Shown here in pieces: positions 31,535 through 42,224 of a stretch of DNA of 64,000 nucleotides. Under the pieces are notes generated by a model that was not told the origin of the DNA, ran no database searches, and saw only the letters and a list, made by a program, of their open reading frames with translations. Both the position numbers and the translations under genes were made by a program. Position 1 is the stretch's first letter; each line of letters starts with the position of its first letter. Source of the stretch: Arion vulgaris (lineage: Eukaryota > Mollusca > Gastropoda > Stylommatophora > Arionidae); assembly GCA_020796225.1 (NCBI GenBank), contig CM036754.1, positions 43,894,420-43,958,419 of the forward strand, given 5' to 3'.

Positions 31535-32716
31535 CCCCACAGTTCAGTCAATATTAAACATCACCCCACAGTTCAGTCAATATTAAACATCACGTCTATA
31601 CATATCAATTACAGTTCAATCAATATTAAACATCACCCACAGTTCAGTCAATATTAAACATCACCCACAGTTCAGTCAATATTAAACATCACCCCACAGT
31701 TCAGTCAATATTAAACATCACCCCACAGTTCAGTCAATATTAAACATCACCCCACAGTTCAGTCAATATTAAACATCTACTCCACAGTTCAGTCAATATT
31801 AAACATCACCCCACAGTTCAGTCAATATTAACATCACAGTCGTCATATAAACATCACCCCACAGTTCAGTCAATATTAAACATCACCCCACAGTTCAGTC
31901 AATATTAACATCACCCCACGTTCAGTCAATATAAACTCCAGTTCAGTCAATATAAACATCACCAGTTCAGTCAATATTAAACATCACCCACGTTCAGCAA
32001 TATTAAACATCACCCACAGTTCAGTCAATATTAAACTACCACAGTTCAGTCAATAAACATCACCACAGTTCAGTCATATTAAACATCTAGTTCAGTCAAT
32101 AAACATCACCCCACAGTTCAGTCAATATTAAACATCACCCCACAGTTCAGTCAATATTAAACATCACCCCACAGTTCAGTCAATATTAAACATCACCCCA
32201 CAGTTCAGTCAATATTAAACATCACCCCACAGTTCAGTCAATATTAAACTCACCACAGTTCAGCAATATTAAACTCACCCCACAGTTCGTCAATATAACA
32301 TCACCAAGTTCATCATATTAAACATCACCACAGTTCAGTCAATATTAAACATACCACAGTTCCAATATTAAACATCACCACAGTTCAGTCAATATTAAAC
32401 ATCACCCACAGTTCATGTTAATATTAAACTACAGGATAACATACATGTCAATATTAACAAACAGTCACCTAACATCACAGTTCAGTCAATATTTCACAAG
32501 CAGTCTACTCCCACAGTGTCAATCAATCATTTAAATCACCCACAGTCTCAATACAAATAAAAATCACCACAGTTCAGTCAATAGTTCAGAAACATCACCA
32601 CAGTCATATAACTCTTAGTCAATTAACTCCATAGATTCCCCCTCAGTCAATATTAAACATCACCCCATCAGTATACAAGTCATAATATTAAACATCACCA
32701 CAGTTCAGTCAATATT
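31535..32716. repeat. 29-bp satellite array, about 40 units, degraded interior
   Basis: Unit ATTAAACATCACCCCACAGT(TCAGTCAAT). Units before 31,800 and at 32,100-32,250 are perfect. The segments 31,830-32,100 and 32,280-32,700 are full of deletions. Confidence 0.93.
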
Positions 32717-32833
32717 AGAGATATAAATATATATATTACTAGAAACAAAACATAAACTATATGGTTTATGTAAACAAAGTCCATGGGCTATAGATGTAAT
32801 ATAGAATCCATATTTGTGTGTTTATTTCTTCAG

Positions 32834-32932
32834 GAAGTACAGCTACCAACTAGAGAATTGTTGATATCACTATGGGCAACCATGGCAGTAGAAAAGACCA
32901 GGGCAAGTGGGGGAAACAGGGAGGAAAAGCTG
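32834..32932 (+). CDS. Candidate host-gene exon encoding an N-myristoylation-like N-terminus
   Basis: What is seen: a 99-bp segment follows TTTATTTCTTCAG, a good 3' splice site, and is followed by GTAAGAAC, a strong 5' splice site. An ATG at 32,872 lies in a favourable context (A at -3, G at +4) with an in-frame TAG upstream. It opens MGNHGSRKDQGKWGKQGGKA and would exit in phase 1. The start MGxxxS followed by basic residues fits the N-myristoyltransferase consensus, so the protein may be membrane-anchored. The same segment is also open without stops in a second frame (33 codons, phase 0-0, EVQLPTRELLISL...), so the frame is not settled. No family is recognised. It is the only segment here with both splice sites and coding character, and the flanking exons lie outside or are unrecognised. 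Confidence 0.45.
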
Positions 32933-32941
32933 GTAAGAACT

Positions 32942-33262
32942 TTTTGTCTTGTTCCATTATCTGTTTGTCTTGTTCCATTATCTGTTTGTCTTGTTCCATT
33001 ATCTGTTTGTCTTGTTCCATTATCTGTTTGTCTTGTTCCATTATCTGTTTGTCTTGTTCCATTATCTGTTTGTCTTGTTCCATTATCTGTTTGTCTTGTT
33101 CCATTATCTGTTTGTCTTGTTCCATTATCTGTTTGTCTTGTTCCATTATCTGTTTGTCTTGTTCCATTATCTGTTTGTCTTGTTCCATTATCTGTTTGTC
33201 TTGTTCCATTATCTGTTTGTCTTGTTCCATTATCTGTTTGTCTTGTTCCATTATCTGTTTGT
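32942..33262. repeat. 21-bp minisatellite, 15 exact units, just inside a putative intron
   Basis: Unit CTTGTTCCATTATCTGTTTG(T), starting within about 15 bp of the GTAAG donor at 32,933. Five or more frames remain open across it, which gives false 133-175-codon proteins. Confidence 0.95.
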
Positions 33263-33265
33263 CTG

Positions 33266-33532
33266 TTAAACTTCTTCTTCTTCCAACGCTTCATATTGAC
33301 CACTTGTTAACCCCTCTTTGTGATTTGTATGTGATCCGAGCCTAAGAGCGATTGTACGTTGTACCAGTTATGCACCTACAAGTAGGCCAGCACATCCGAT
33401 TTCTGCAATGCTTTTTATTTACTAGGGTAGCTTCCTAGACCTCTACCTCAGCCGCCTCTTACGACATGCCTTGTAGGTTGCAGTGGTACTATTCTTTGCT
33501 CCGCTTTGCAAGCCTTGCAACACACGGTGGTC
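33266..33532 (-). mobile_element. SINE-5a copy
   Basis: The plus strand begins with CTTCTTCTTCTTCC, the complement of a GAA tail. It then carries the family blocks through CGCCTCTTACGACATGCCTT and a GCAGTGGTACTATTCTTTGC edge. It is the most complete SINE-5a copy in the window. Confidence 0.75.
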
Positions 33533-33559
33533 TGTTAGATAAAATTCTTGCGGTGAAAG

Positions 33560-33840
33560 GGGGAGAGGGGTGGGAGAAGGTATTAAGACGCTTGACTTGC
33601 GCTGTAAGGGTTGTTGGTTTGAATCGGACCGTAGGGGATCAAGAGAGAGAGAGACAGAATCCGGACCACATCTTTCAGTTTACACGTACATTTTTTACAG
33701 GAGATCCTTAAAATTGTTGCTGAAACTACGGAGCTCGTGCTTTGTGCATGACTCTCGGCAGGTGACGGACCATTTCTGTTGAGAGGGATTGAGCCATATA
33801 GAGATACCCGGTGTAATGAAGTCAGTCCTTCGAGAGAATC
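33560..33840 (+). mobile_element. SINE-2 copy, tRNA-headed
   Basis: AAGACGCTTGACTTGCGCTG followed by GGTTGTTGGTTTGAATCGGA gives a tRNA-like anticodon/T-arm region with a B box (GGTTTGAATC). The body shares ACGGAGCTCGTGCTTTGTGC, then CTCTCGGCAGGTGACGGACC, with the minus-strand copy at 58,350-58,540. The A box is eroded. Confidence 0.65.
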
Positions 33841-33899
33841 TAAGTTAATGTCGTTACTGTCTGTAGTAGACTGCCTGTAGTAGCTCTTTTAGAGCGGGG

Positions 33900-34125
33900 T
33901 AGGATAGCTGGAGGAACGTCTAGACAAATGGATTAGGCCGCGGCTCCCATGTGGGAGACCCGTTTCAATTCACGGTAAGACAAACGACTATTTTCTGTTG
34001 TGGACATAATGAAACATCCTAATCTGAACAGCTTTGCGGAGTCTGCACTAGCCATGCAGCCACTAAATTACTCAGACTCACGTCCCACCTGTCCTACAAC
34101 GACCTAAAAAGCGGTATTACAGGTA
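33900..34125 (+). mobile_element. SINE-3 copy (left arm of an inverted pair)
   Basis: GACAAATGGATTAGGCCGCG GCTCCC and GACCCGTTTCAATTCACGG form the tRNA-like head. The body (TCTGCACTAGCCATGCAGCC, CAGACTCACGTCCCACCTGT) is repeated in reverse at 34,440-34,575. Confidence 0.65.
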
Positions 34126-34154
34126 CTAACGACAGTTTTTTTGGGTGTTTTATT

Positions 34155-34440
34155 TTGTGGTAGGTGACGTGAGGATAATGTGGTAGTGGACGACAGCCTT
34201 AGGATTAATGGTAGTTAGTGGACGACAGTTAGGAATTTAATGGTAGGTTAGGTGGGACGTGAGCTGGGAATTTAATGTAGGTTAGGTGGACAGCCTTAGG
34301 AATTTAACGGTGGTTAGGTGACGACACTAGATTATGGGGTAGTGACGACAGCTTAGGAATTTAACGGTAGGTTAGGTGGGACGCTAGCCTTAGGAATTTA
34401 ATGTAGTTAGGGGGACGCTAGAATTACAGTGGCTAGTGCA
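34155..34440. repeat. About 32-36-bp degenerate tandem repeat made from the SINE-3 tail
   Basis: Units read CTTAGGAATTTAATGGTAGG then TTAGGTGGGACG. The reverse complement of SINE-3 at 34,070-34,110 contains GTAGGACAGGTGGGACGTGA followed by a TAATTTAG segment, which is recognisably the same sequence. The array sits at the tail of the reversed SINE-3 copy. Confidence 0.75.
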
Positions 34441-34660
34441 GTCGCAGCAATTGTTGAGGTTAAGATTTTTCATTTATGCTAACAACAGGAAAACATCTTT
34501 GGCCTTACTATGAATTGAACATGGGTATTTCCCATGGGAGCCGCGCTCTAATCCATTCTGTCAGACGTTCTAAATTACAAGACGCAAACATCAGTCAGGG
34601 GTGTCATGACTACGCTTGAATTCATAACAAACAACACAACCAAATGTCACGCTTGATTGA
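34441..34660 (-). mobile_element. SINE-3 copy (right arm of an inverted pair)
   Basis: The minus strand reads GATTAGAGCGCGGCTCCCAT with CATGTTCAATTC as a weak B box. The body is shared with 33,900-34,125 in opposite orientation. Confidence 0.65.
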
Positions 34661-35084
34661 GATATGGGGTTAGCGTAGGCGAGCTAACAACATGTCCTGA
34701 TAGTATCAGCTATGAGTACATGTTGCAGGGTGACAGGGGGGAAGATGAACGAATTGATATATATGTTTTGTTAACAACAGTATCTAGGTTGGAACGATCC
34801 GTGAGTACTGGTTGCATAATTACTTGATAACACTCCCTAAGCTTGGTAAAGATCACACAAAAATGCAAAGGGTATCGAATAACAATTATTCAGAACACGA
34901 TTGGCAAGCTGCTGGAGAAAATAAATGCGAGAGAGGAGGTATCGATCTAGCTTGAGCGATTACATTTCCTTTCACTAACCTTTGGAGGAAAATATCCAAA
35001 CAGGAAGACCTTGTGTAACACATTTGTTTACGTACGTGAGGTATTGGAAAGTTTTCAGTCACGTATAGAACATACTAGCAAACT
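34661..35084. other. Non-coding spacer
   Basis: No recognised gene or repeat. Confidence 0.5.
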
Positions 35085-35312
35085 TGTATTTTTTTTTTTT
35101 TCGATCCAGAAGCACTTGAGCTTTTCAGCTCTTCGACTCGGTACCATATACATCGTAACCCTTCGGTTCGGTGCCACGAACATCGTAAATCTGGAGAACC
35201 TGTGGCTTTATGCCAGCCCAAGGAATGGAATCGCACTCACAGGGGGCTTCTCATCCGTCGTCCAACGCGCTACGAACTCGCTGAGCAAGCGGGCACAGTA
35301 AGACATAAAGAT
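35085..35312 (-). mobile_element. SINE-6, compact copy
   Basis: On the minus strand it runs from GCCCGCTTGCTCAGCGAGTT (tRNA-like start), through GTGAGTGCGATTCC (B-box-like), to a poly(A) end that is the T-run at 35,090-35,102. It contains the ancestral form of the 30-bp segment amplified at 26,050-26,515. Confidence 0.6.
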
Positions 35313-35349
35313 TTGGGGTTTGAATCCTGTATGTGGTAAAAAAAATTCG

Positions 35350-36180
35350 GAAGCCCCAATACTTGTTTACTGTCTATTTATTGTTCATATTCATTGGCTT
35401 CCGTCTGTGCTTCCACTGGGGGTTCTTACAACTATGTACGAGCATTGGCTTCCGTCTGTGCTTCCACTGGGGGTTCTTACAACTATGTACGAGCATTGGC
35501 TTCCGTCTGTGCTTCCACTGGGGGTTCTTACAACTATGTACGAGCATTGGCTTCCGTCTGTGCTTCCACTGGGGGTTCTTACAACTATGTACGAGCATTG
35601 GCTTCCGTCTGTGCTTCCACTGGGGGTTCTTACAACTATGTACGAGCATTGGCTTCCGTCTGTGCTTCCACTGGGGGTTCTTACAACTATGTACGAGCAT
35701 TGGCTTCCGTCTGTGCTTCCACTGGGGGTTCTTACAACTATGTACGAGCATTGGCTTCCGTCTGTGCTTCCACTGGGGGTTCTTACAACTATGTACGAGC
35801 ATTGGCTTCCGTCTGTGCTTCCACTGGGGGTTCTTACAACTATGTACGAGCATTGGCTTCCGTCTGTGCTTCCACTGGGGGTTCTTACAACTATGTACGA
35901 GCATTGGCTTCCATCTGTGCTTCCACTGGGGGTTCTTACAACTATGTACGAGCATTGGCTTCCGTCTGTGCTTCCACTGGGGGTTCTTACAACTATGTAC
36001 AGCATTGGTTCCGTTGGTGCTTCCACTGGGGTTCTTACAACTATGTACGAGCATTGGCTTCCGTTGGTGCTTCCACTGGGGTTTCTTACAACTATGTACG
36101 AGCATTGGCTTCCGTCTGGTGCTACTGCTCACTGTAGAGTGGTTTCTTACAACTATGTATTCTCTTCTTCCACTCACGTG
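35350..36180 (-). mobile_element. LINE-D-type fragment containing a 51-bp array
   Basis: The left flank AATACTTGTTTACTGTCTAT with TCATATTCATTGGC matches 41,700-41,745, and the right flank TATTCTCTTCTTCCACTCACGTG resembles 42,015-42,040. The interior is replaced by the array at 35,390-36,150. In the 41.7-kb copy the same stretch is single-copy LINE coding sequence on the minus strand. Confidence 0.6.
35390..36150. repeat. 51-bp satellite array, about 15 units
   Basis: Unit CATTGGCTTCCGTCTGTGCT...TATGTACGAG is 51 bp (17 codons), so three plus frames and two minus frames stay open for 211-316 codons. The first twelve units are practically identical and the last three are diverged. Confidence 0.95.
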
Positions 36181-36299
36181 AAGAAACTTGTTTAACAACA
36201 AGAGATTGATAGATTGATAGATTGATTGATTGATTGATTGGACCATCATCATTACACTTTGGTGAATAACCATGTATGTTTTAATATCTTTCTTATACA

Positions 36300-37135
36300 G
36301 GAAAATTGCAGCGTCAGTGAACAAGCTCGTAACACCGTCGAGTTTGCCGGATGTACTTATGAAGATGGTCGAAATGTTGCAGGGTCAGTGAACAAGCTCG
36401 TAACACCGTCATGGTCGAAATGTTGCAGCGTCAATGAACAAGCTCGTAACACCGGCGAGTTTGCCCGATGTACTTGTGAAGATGGTTGAAATGTTGCAGC
36501 GTCAATGAACAAGCTCGTAACACCGTCGAGTTTGCCCAATGTACTTGTGAAGATGGTCGAAATGTTGCAGGGTCAGTGAACAAGCTCGTAACACCGGCGA
36601 GTTTGCCCGATGTACTTGTGAAGATGGTTGAAATGTTGCAGCGTCAATGAACAAGCTCGTAACACCGTCGAGTTTGCCCAATGTACTTGTGAAGATGGTC
36701 GAAATCTTGCAGGGTCAGTGAGCAAGCTCGTAACACCGTCGAGTTTGCCCAATGTACTTGTGAAGATGGTCGAAATGTTGCAGGGTCAGTGAACAAGCTC
36801 GTAACACCGTCGAGTTTGCCCAATGTACTTGTGAAGATGGTTGAAATGTTGCAGCATCAATGAACAAGCTCGTAACACCGTCGAGTTTGCCCAATGTACT
36901 TGTGAAGATGGTCGAAATGTTGCAGGGTCAGTGAACAAGCTCGTAACACCGTCGAGTTTGCCCAAGGTACTTGTGAAGATGGTTGAAATGTTGCAGCATC
37001 AATGAACAAGCTCGTAACACCGTCGAGTTTGTCCAATGTACTTGTGAAGATGGTCTAAATGTTGCAGGGTCAGTGAACAAGCTCGTAACACCGGCGAGTT
37101 TGCCCGATGTACTTGTGAAGATGGTTGAAATGTTG
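36300..37135. repeat. 71-bp tandem array, about 12 units, from the SINE-1 body
   Basis: Unit GCAGGGTCAGTGAACAAGCT...GTCGAAATGTT corresponds to SINE-1 CAGTGCACAAACTCCGTAG...GATGGTGAAAAT. Two alternating versions (GGTCAGTG with GTTGAAAT and CGTCAATG with GTCGAAAT) give a 142-bp dimer pattern. One unit near 36,400 is truncated. Confidence 0.93.
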
Positions 37136-37164
37136 CAGGAATTGATTTGAGTCTTTTTTCATGA

Positions 37165-39366
37165 ATTTTGTTTGATAAGTGCTTGCTGCCTATCTCCTAC
37201 CGATTTTGTTTGATAAGTGGTTTGCTGCCTACTCTTACCGATTTTGTTTGATAAGTGGCTTTGCTGCCTACTCTTACCGATTTTGTTTGATAAGTGGCTT
37301 TGCTGCCTACTCTTACCGATTTTGTTTGATAAGTGGCTTTGCTGCCTACTCTTACCGATTTTGTTTGATAAGTGGCTTTGCTGCCTACTCTTACCGATTT
37401 TGTTTGATAAGTGGCTTTGCTGCCTACTCTTACCGATTTTGTTTGATAAGTGGCTTTGCTGCCTACTCTTACCGATTTTGTTTGATAAGTGGCTTTGCTG
37501 CCTACTCTTACCGATTTTGTTTGATAAGTGGCTTTGCTGCCTACTCTTACCGATTTTGTTTGATAAGTGGCTTTGCGCTACTCTTACCGATTTTGTTTGA
37601 TAAGTGGCTTTGCTGCCTACTCTTACCGATTTTGTTTGATAAGTGGCTTTGCTGCCTACTCTTACCGATTTTGTTTGATAAGTGGCTTTGCTGCCTACTC
37701 TTACCGATTTTGTTTGATAAGTGGCTTTGCTGCCTACTCTTACCGATTTTGTTTGATAAGTGGCTTTGCTGCCTACTCTTACCGATTTTGTTTGATAAGT
37801 GGCTTTGCTGCCTACTCTTACCGATTTTGTTTGATAAGTGGCTTTGCTGCCTACTCTTACCGATTTTGTTTGATAAGTGGCTTTGCTGCCTACTCTTACC
37901 GATTTTGTTTGATAAGTGGCTTTGCTGCCTACTCTTACCGATTTTGTTTGATAAGTGGCTTTGCTGCCTACTCTTACCGATTTTGTTTGATAAGTGGCTT
38001 TGCTGCCTACTCTTACCGATTTTGTTTGATAAGTGGCTTTTGCTGCCTACTTACCGATTTTGTTTGATAAGTGGCTTTGCTGCCTACTCTTACCGATTTT
38101 GTTTGATAAGTGGCTTTGCTGCCTACTCTTACCGATTTTGTTTGATAAGTGGCTTTGCTGCCTACTCTTACCGATTTTGTTTGATAAGTGGCTTTGCTGC
38201 CTACTCTTACCGATTTTGTTTGATAAGTGGCTTTGCTGCCTACTCTTACCGATTTTGTTTGATAAGTGGCTTTGCTGCCTACTCTTACCGATTTTGTTTG
38301 ATAAGTGGCTTTGCTGCCTACTCTTACCGATTTTGTTTGATAAGTGGCTTTGCTGCCTACTCTTACCGATTTTGTTTGATAAGTGGCTTTGCTGCCTACT
38401 CTTACCGATTTTGTTTGATAAGTGGCTTTGCTGCCTACTCTTACCGATTTTGTTTGATAAGTGGCTTTGCTGCCTACTCTTACCGATTTTGTTTGATAAG
38501 TGGCTTTGCTGCCTACTCTTACCGATTTTGTTTGATAAGTGGCTTTGCTGCCTACTCTTACCGATTTTGTTTGATAAGTGGCTTTGCTGCCTACTCTTAC
38601 CGATTTTGTTTGATAAGTGGCTTTGCTGCCTACTCTTACCGATTTTGTTTGATAAGTGGCTTTGCTGCCTACTCTTACCGATTTTGTTTGATAAGTGGCT
38701 TTGCTGCCTACTCTTACCGATTTTGTTTGATAAGTGGCTTTGCTGCCTACTCTTACCGATTTTGTTTGATAAGTGGCTTTGCTGCCTACTCTTACCGATT
38801 TTGTTTGATAAGTGGCTTTCTCCTCTTACCGATTTTGTTTGATAAGTGGCTTTGCTGCCTACTCTTACCGATTTTGTTTGATAAGTGGCTTTGCTGCCTA
38901 CTCTTACCGATTTTGTTTGATAAGTGGCTTTCGCCTACTCTTACCGATTTTGTTTGATAAGTGGCTTTGCTGCCTACTCTTACCGATTTTGTTTGATAAG
39001 TGGCTTTGCTGCCTACTCTTACCGATTTTGTTTGATAAGTGGCTTTGCTGCCTACTCTTACCGATTTTGTTTGATAAGTGGCTTTGCTGCCTACTCTTAC
39101 CGATTTTGTTTGATAAGTGGCTTTGCTGCCTACTCTTACCGATTTTGTTTGATAAGTGGCTTTGCTGCCTACTCTTACCGATTTTGTTTGATAAGTGGCT
39201 TTGCTGCCTACTCTTACCGATTTTGTTTGATAAGTGGCTTTGCTGCCTACTCTTACCGATTTTGTTTGATAAGTGGCTTTGCTGCCTACTCTTACCGATT
39301 TTGTTTGATAAGTGGCTTTGCTGCCTACTCTTACCGATTTTGTTTGATAAGTGGCTTTGCTGCCTA
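37165..39366. repeat. 39-bp satellite array, about 56 units, from the SINE-1 middle
   Basis: Unit TTGCTGCCTACTCTTACCGA(TTTTGTTTGATAAGTGGCT). Units are virtually identical except short ones at about 37,575, 38,041, 38,818 and 38,930. Since 39 is 13 codons, long false open frames (up to 592 codons) arise. The unit matches the SINE-1 segment between ATGAATTTTG and CTGCTCTTCTCGATTCTGAA. Confidence 0.97.
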
Positions 39367-39572
39367 CTCTTACCTCTTACCTCTTACCTCTTACCTCTTA
39401 CCTCTTACACTCTTACCTCTTACCTCTTACCTCTTACCTCTTACCTCTTACCTCTTACCTCTTACCTCTTACCTCTACCTCTTACCTCTTACCTCTTACC
39501 TCTTACCTCTTTACCTCTTACCTCTTCCTCTTACCTCTTACCTCTTACCTCTACCTCCTCTTACCTCTTACC
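39366..39572. repeat. 7-bp microsatellite (CTCTTAC)n
   Basis: About 29 imperfect copies of CTCTTAC directly follow the last 39-bp unit, which itself contains CTCTTAC. The microsatellite grew from one heptamer of the larger unit. Confidence 0.93.
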
Positions 39573-39720
39573 GATTTTCACCTGCCAATGTTTCTTTTAC
39601 GTGTTAAACTTGAACACGGGACCTCCATTTGATCGTTCGTTTCCGATAGGACTAGGAGCTTGATCTCCCCTACAGTAAGATCATGAATCTTGAGAAAATC
39701 CTGATCGCCTCACAGCAACA

Positions 39721-40440
39721 ATCGATTTGAAGAACACTTAGTCAACAAAATCTCAATAGACTTGTTTATTTCTATACTTATCGAACTGCCCATCAGTCCC
39801 GTTCTGATAAACTGGATTTTCTTAGTTTTAGATCAGAGAAGTGTCATGTTTAAGTGTGGTAGATGAGCTACGGAGCCAGCAGCAATAAACTCTGGTCTTT
39901 GATAGGGTCGCTCTTTGTCTTTCGTATTTTCAAATATAATAAATACTCATTTCCCGTAATCTTTCATACCTTAGGATGAAGTGCATGTCACTTCACATTT
40001 CTAACCTCTAGTGTGCTGGAGGTGGAGGAGCCAATCTTTCTCATGTATGGAACAACGCGTGTCGGATTGACCCACAACACTCTGTTGTCCGAACCAATAG
40101 GCGAACGCTTCCGTTAATCATAATCCGCTCCATGCTCAATATATACATAGTAAATATTACAAGCAGACATATTATGAGAGGGGGATGAACTACGTTGCAT
40201 GCGGATGACATTCTAATATTCTAATATTTCTCTTCTGGAAACAGAACGAGGGCACCCTGCCAGTGACTTCCGTGCGAACTGGACCGCATTGGCTACTGCT
40301 ATGGTGTTGTCAGGACACTAGTGAATCCACCGATGTCCATTTTAAACTGGCTTTCTCTGATAGAAAAGCATACATATAGAAGTTTCAAAGTTCATGATAT
40401 TCCGCTCAAATGTGAAGTCTCTGTGGCTTAGAAACATGGC
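39721..40440. other. Non-coding spacer
   Basis: No supported gene or repeat. Confidence 0.5.
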
Positions 40441-40444
40441 TAGT

Positions 40445-40740
40445 CACCAAGTTCAATACAAATAAGATGCAGATCTTTGTCAACGGATATCTTCGAAGTA
40501 TTCTCAGACTGGGATGCTTTGATAGAGTTGCAAACAAAGACCTATAATGAGAGCAGGACAAGAACCCATGATGACCCAGGTTAAAATGATAAATTGGCGA
40601 TTGGTGGGGCATATACTACGGAAGACACAGTCGAGTGTCAGTAGGCAAGCACTTGAGTGGAACCCGCAAGGAAAACAGAAAAGGGGACGTCTAAACAGAT
40701 CTGGAGACGGAGTCTTCTTGTTGAACTGAGAAGTGCTAGA
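40445..40740 (+). mobile_element. LINE-H fragment: RT C-terminal tail
   Basis: The plus strand reads KMQIFVNGYLRSILRL, then after a frame change MINWRLVGHILRKTQSSVSR and QALEWNPQGKQKRGRLN. This matches the NKCLRRILRI...RWxxIGHxLRK...ALxWNPQGKRKRGRP tail of a very common animal LINE type. It stops before the terminal block. A related copy is at 54,535-54,775. Confidence 0.8.
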
Positions 40741-40751
40741 CTATGCTAGGA

Positions 40752-40925
40752 ATAGACAAGAGAGTATTTGCTTCTCTGTGCTATACAGCTGAGAATTGGT
40801 ACCAGATAGTGAGTATAGAAGTTTTGCTTCTCTGTGCTATACAGCTGAGAATTGGTATCAGATAAGTGAGTATAGAAGTTTTGCTTCTCCGTGCTATCCG
40901 GCTGAGAATTGGTACCAGAGTTTCT
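40752..40925. repeat. About 62-bp tandem repeat, 3 units
   Basis: TTGCTTCTCTGTGCTATACA and AGCTGAGAATTGGTACCAGA recur three times downstream of LINE-H. The short open frames are by-products. Confidence 0.85.
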
Positions 40926-41689
40926 TAGTTTCAAGAACATTCATTATCATCTCCGGATCTACTATTGTTGTTATTCATCTCTGCTCCCCGTAGAGCATAT
41001 GTCCTTATCAGTTATACGCCGCTTGTCCTGGTTTCTGATCGTTTTATTTATTGCTTCCCAGGATAGTTGAGCATCCCTCAGTTCCTCAAGAAGACTCCGT
41101 TTCTAAGTTTGTTTAGGACGTGCCATTTTCCGTATACCTCGTGGGTTCCATACAAGTGCATGTCAAGTGACAATAGACTGTGTCTTCCGCAGGGTATGTC
41201 CGAGCCATCGACATTTTCTCCTCTTGACATGTGTCATCGTGCCGATACTCCCCTCCCCTCCCTTTCCCCAACTACAAGGTAGTAGCCTCATTGGGTAACA
41301 ACTTTTAGTCTTGTTCAATCAGCCTGTTTGTTTTATTTCCAGCTTGTTTATTTCTTTTCTCTGTTTATTCGTCCACTATTTGTATTAATGCGTTTCCCGC
41401 CGTCTGTCAAACTGCTTTAATTAGGTAGACATTGACAGCAGATCCCAAAATAGTGTTTAATCTTGAAATATTGGATGGTATTGTTGGTTGGATCGCTGAC
41501 GTCAATGTATTTCTTTGTTACATTCTATTTGATAATCGAATCTCGAAATGCGTCATTGTTTCCCGCTTCCTCCCTTCATCACGACTTGTTTTTTGTTGTC
41601 TTCTCAGTTTTATAAATTATTTATAAGTTCTTGCATACTTTCTTAAACGTGCCCTTTCAAATTCTGTGTTTATTTTTATTTTTATTTTC
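40926..41689. other. Spacer, possibly decayed LINE
   Basis: No motif I can name. The 71-codon plus-strand frame at 41,067 has no recognised features. Confidence 0.4.
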
Positions 41690-42012
41690 CGAAATCCCCC
41701 TAATACTTGTTTACTGTCTATTTATTAATCATATTCATTGGCATCTGTGCTTCCCATGGGGTTCTTCTTCTGTATTCAACTTCTGCTATGCGACTACTCC
41801 GGTATGTGTTATAAACAGGGCGGTGCGCTTGAGGCCTTCACCGGTCCCCCATAGTTTGTCTTGTAGAGTTGTTTCTGTTGGTCAGATTTCCATTTTCACA
41901 CTGCTCAGGCTGGGACAGTCTTGCAGGATGTACTCTGGTGACTGCTTTGGTGCTCCATAGGTACAGGCAGCCGAGTCCCTGAGACCCATTCTATATACTG
42001 GGGTTCTTAAAA
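41690..42012 (-). mobile_element. LINE-D fragment, minus strand
   Basis: In minus-strand frames it reads GAPKQSPEYILQDCPSLSSV, then PTETTLQDKLWGTGEGLKRT and ALFITHTGVVA. This is the C-terminal block (EYILQDCP...LQDKLWG...L-K-x-T) of AEHILQDC-type LINEs and corresponds to 4,560-4,925 and 23,880-24,055. It is frameshifted. Confidence 0.75.
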
Positions 42013-42044
42013 CTCGTTATTCTCTTCCTTAAACGTGGGTCCCT

Positions 42045-42215
42045 GTGGCGTGGTGTTAAGATGCTTACCTCTCGCTTCAATGTTACTCTATTCAATACTC
42101 GCGTCATATATAGTGAAACCAGTGATCTCTGATCTCAGTGTATGTGAGATCCAGTTTATAGTCCTATCTGAAACCGACGGTAAAATGGAAGTTTCGTGTT
42201 CAAGCTGAGCATGTA
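42045..42215 (+). mobile_element. SINE-1 head, truncated
   Basis: CTGTGGCGTGGTGTTAAGAT begins the tRNA-like head, and the copy ends at about 42,215 after TTCAAGCTGAGCATGTAAAT. The LINE-E 3' end follows directly. Confidence 0.65.
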
Positions 42216-42224
42216 AATTAAACC

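Larger units (their letters stand above)
36208..39720 (-). mobile_element. SINE-1 copy expanded to about 3.5 kb by internal arrays
   Basis: The SINE tail (plus-strand GATT repeats at 36,208-36,240) and tail-proximal body (36,241-36,400) are followed by two arrays. The SINE resumes at 39,575 (TTTTCACCTGCCAATGTTTC, then ACACGGGACCTCCATTTGAT) and reaches its head side at about 39,720. Positions around both array edges align with the unexpanded copy at 17,697-18,115. This is therefore one SINE insertion, not a satellite locus with unrelated flanks. Confidence 0.75.

Noticed and set aside
33590..33650. tRNA gene
   Set aside because: A B box and tRNA-like arm are present, but the same sequence leads into a SINE body shared with 58,350-58,540, and the acceptor stem is missing.
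35390..36324. Simultaneous 211-316-codon frames on both strands
   Set aside because: These are caused by the 51-bp period. Open frames on both strands over the same units are not evidence of coding.
37165..39366. Open frames of up to 592 codons with a regular hydrophobic 13-residue repeat
   Set aside because: The 39-bp unit is a multiple of three and lacks stops, so frames stay open automatically. The unit is SINE-derived and no start context, splice site or codon bias supports translation.
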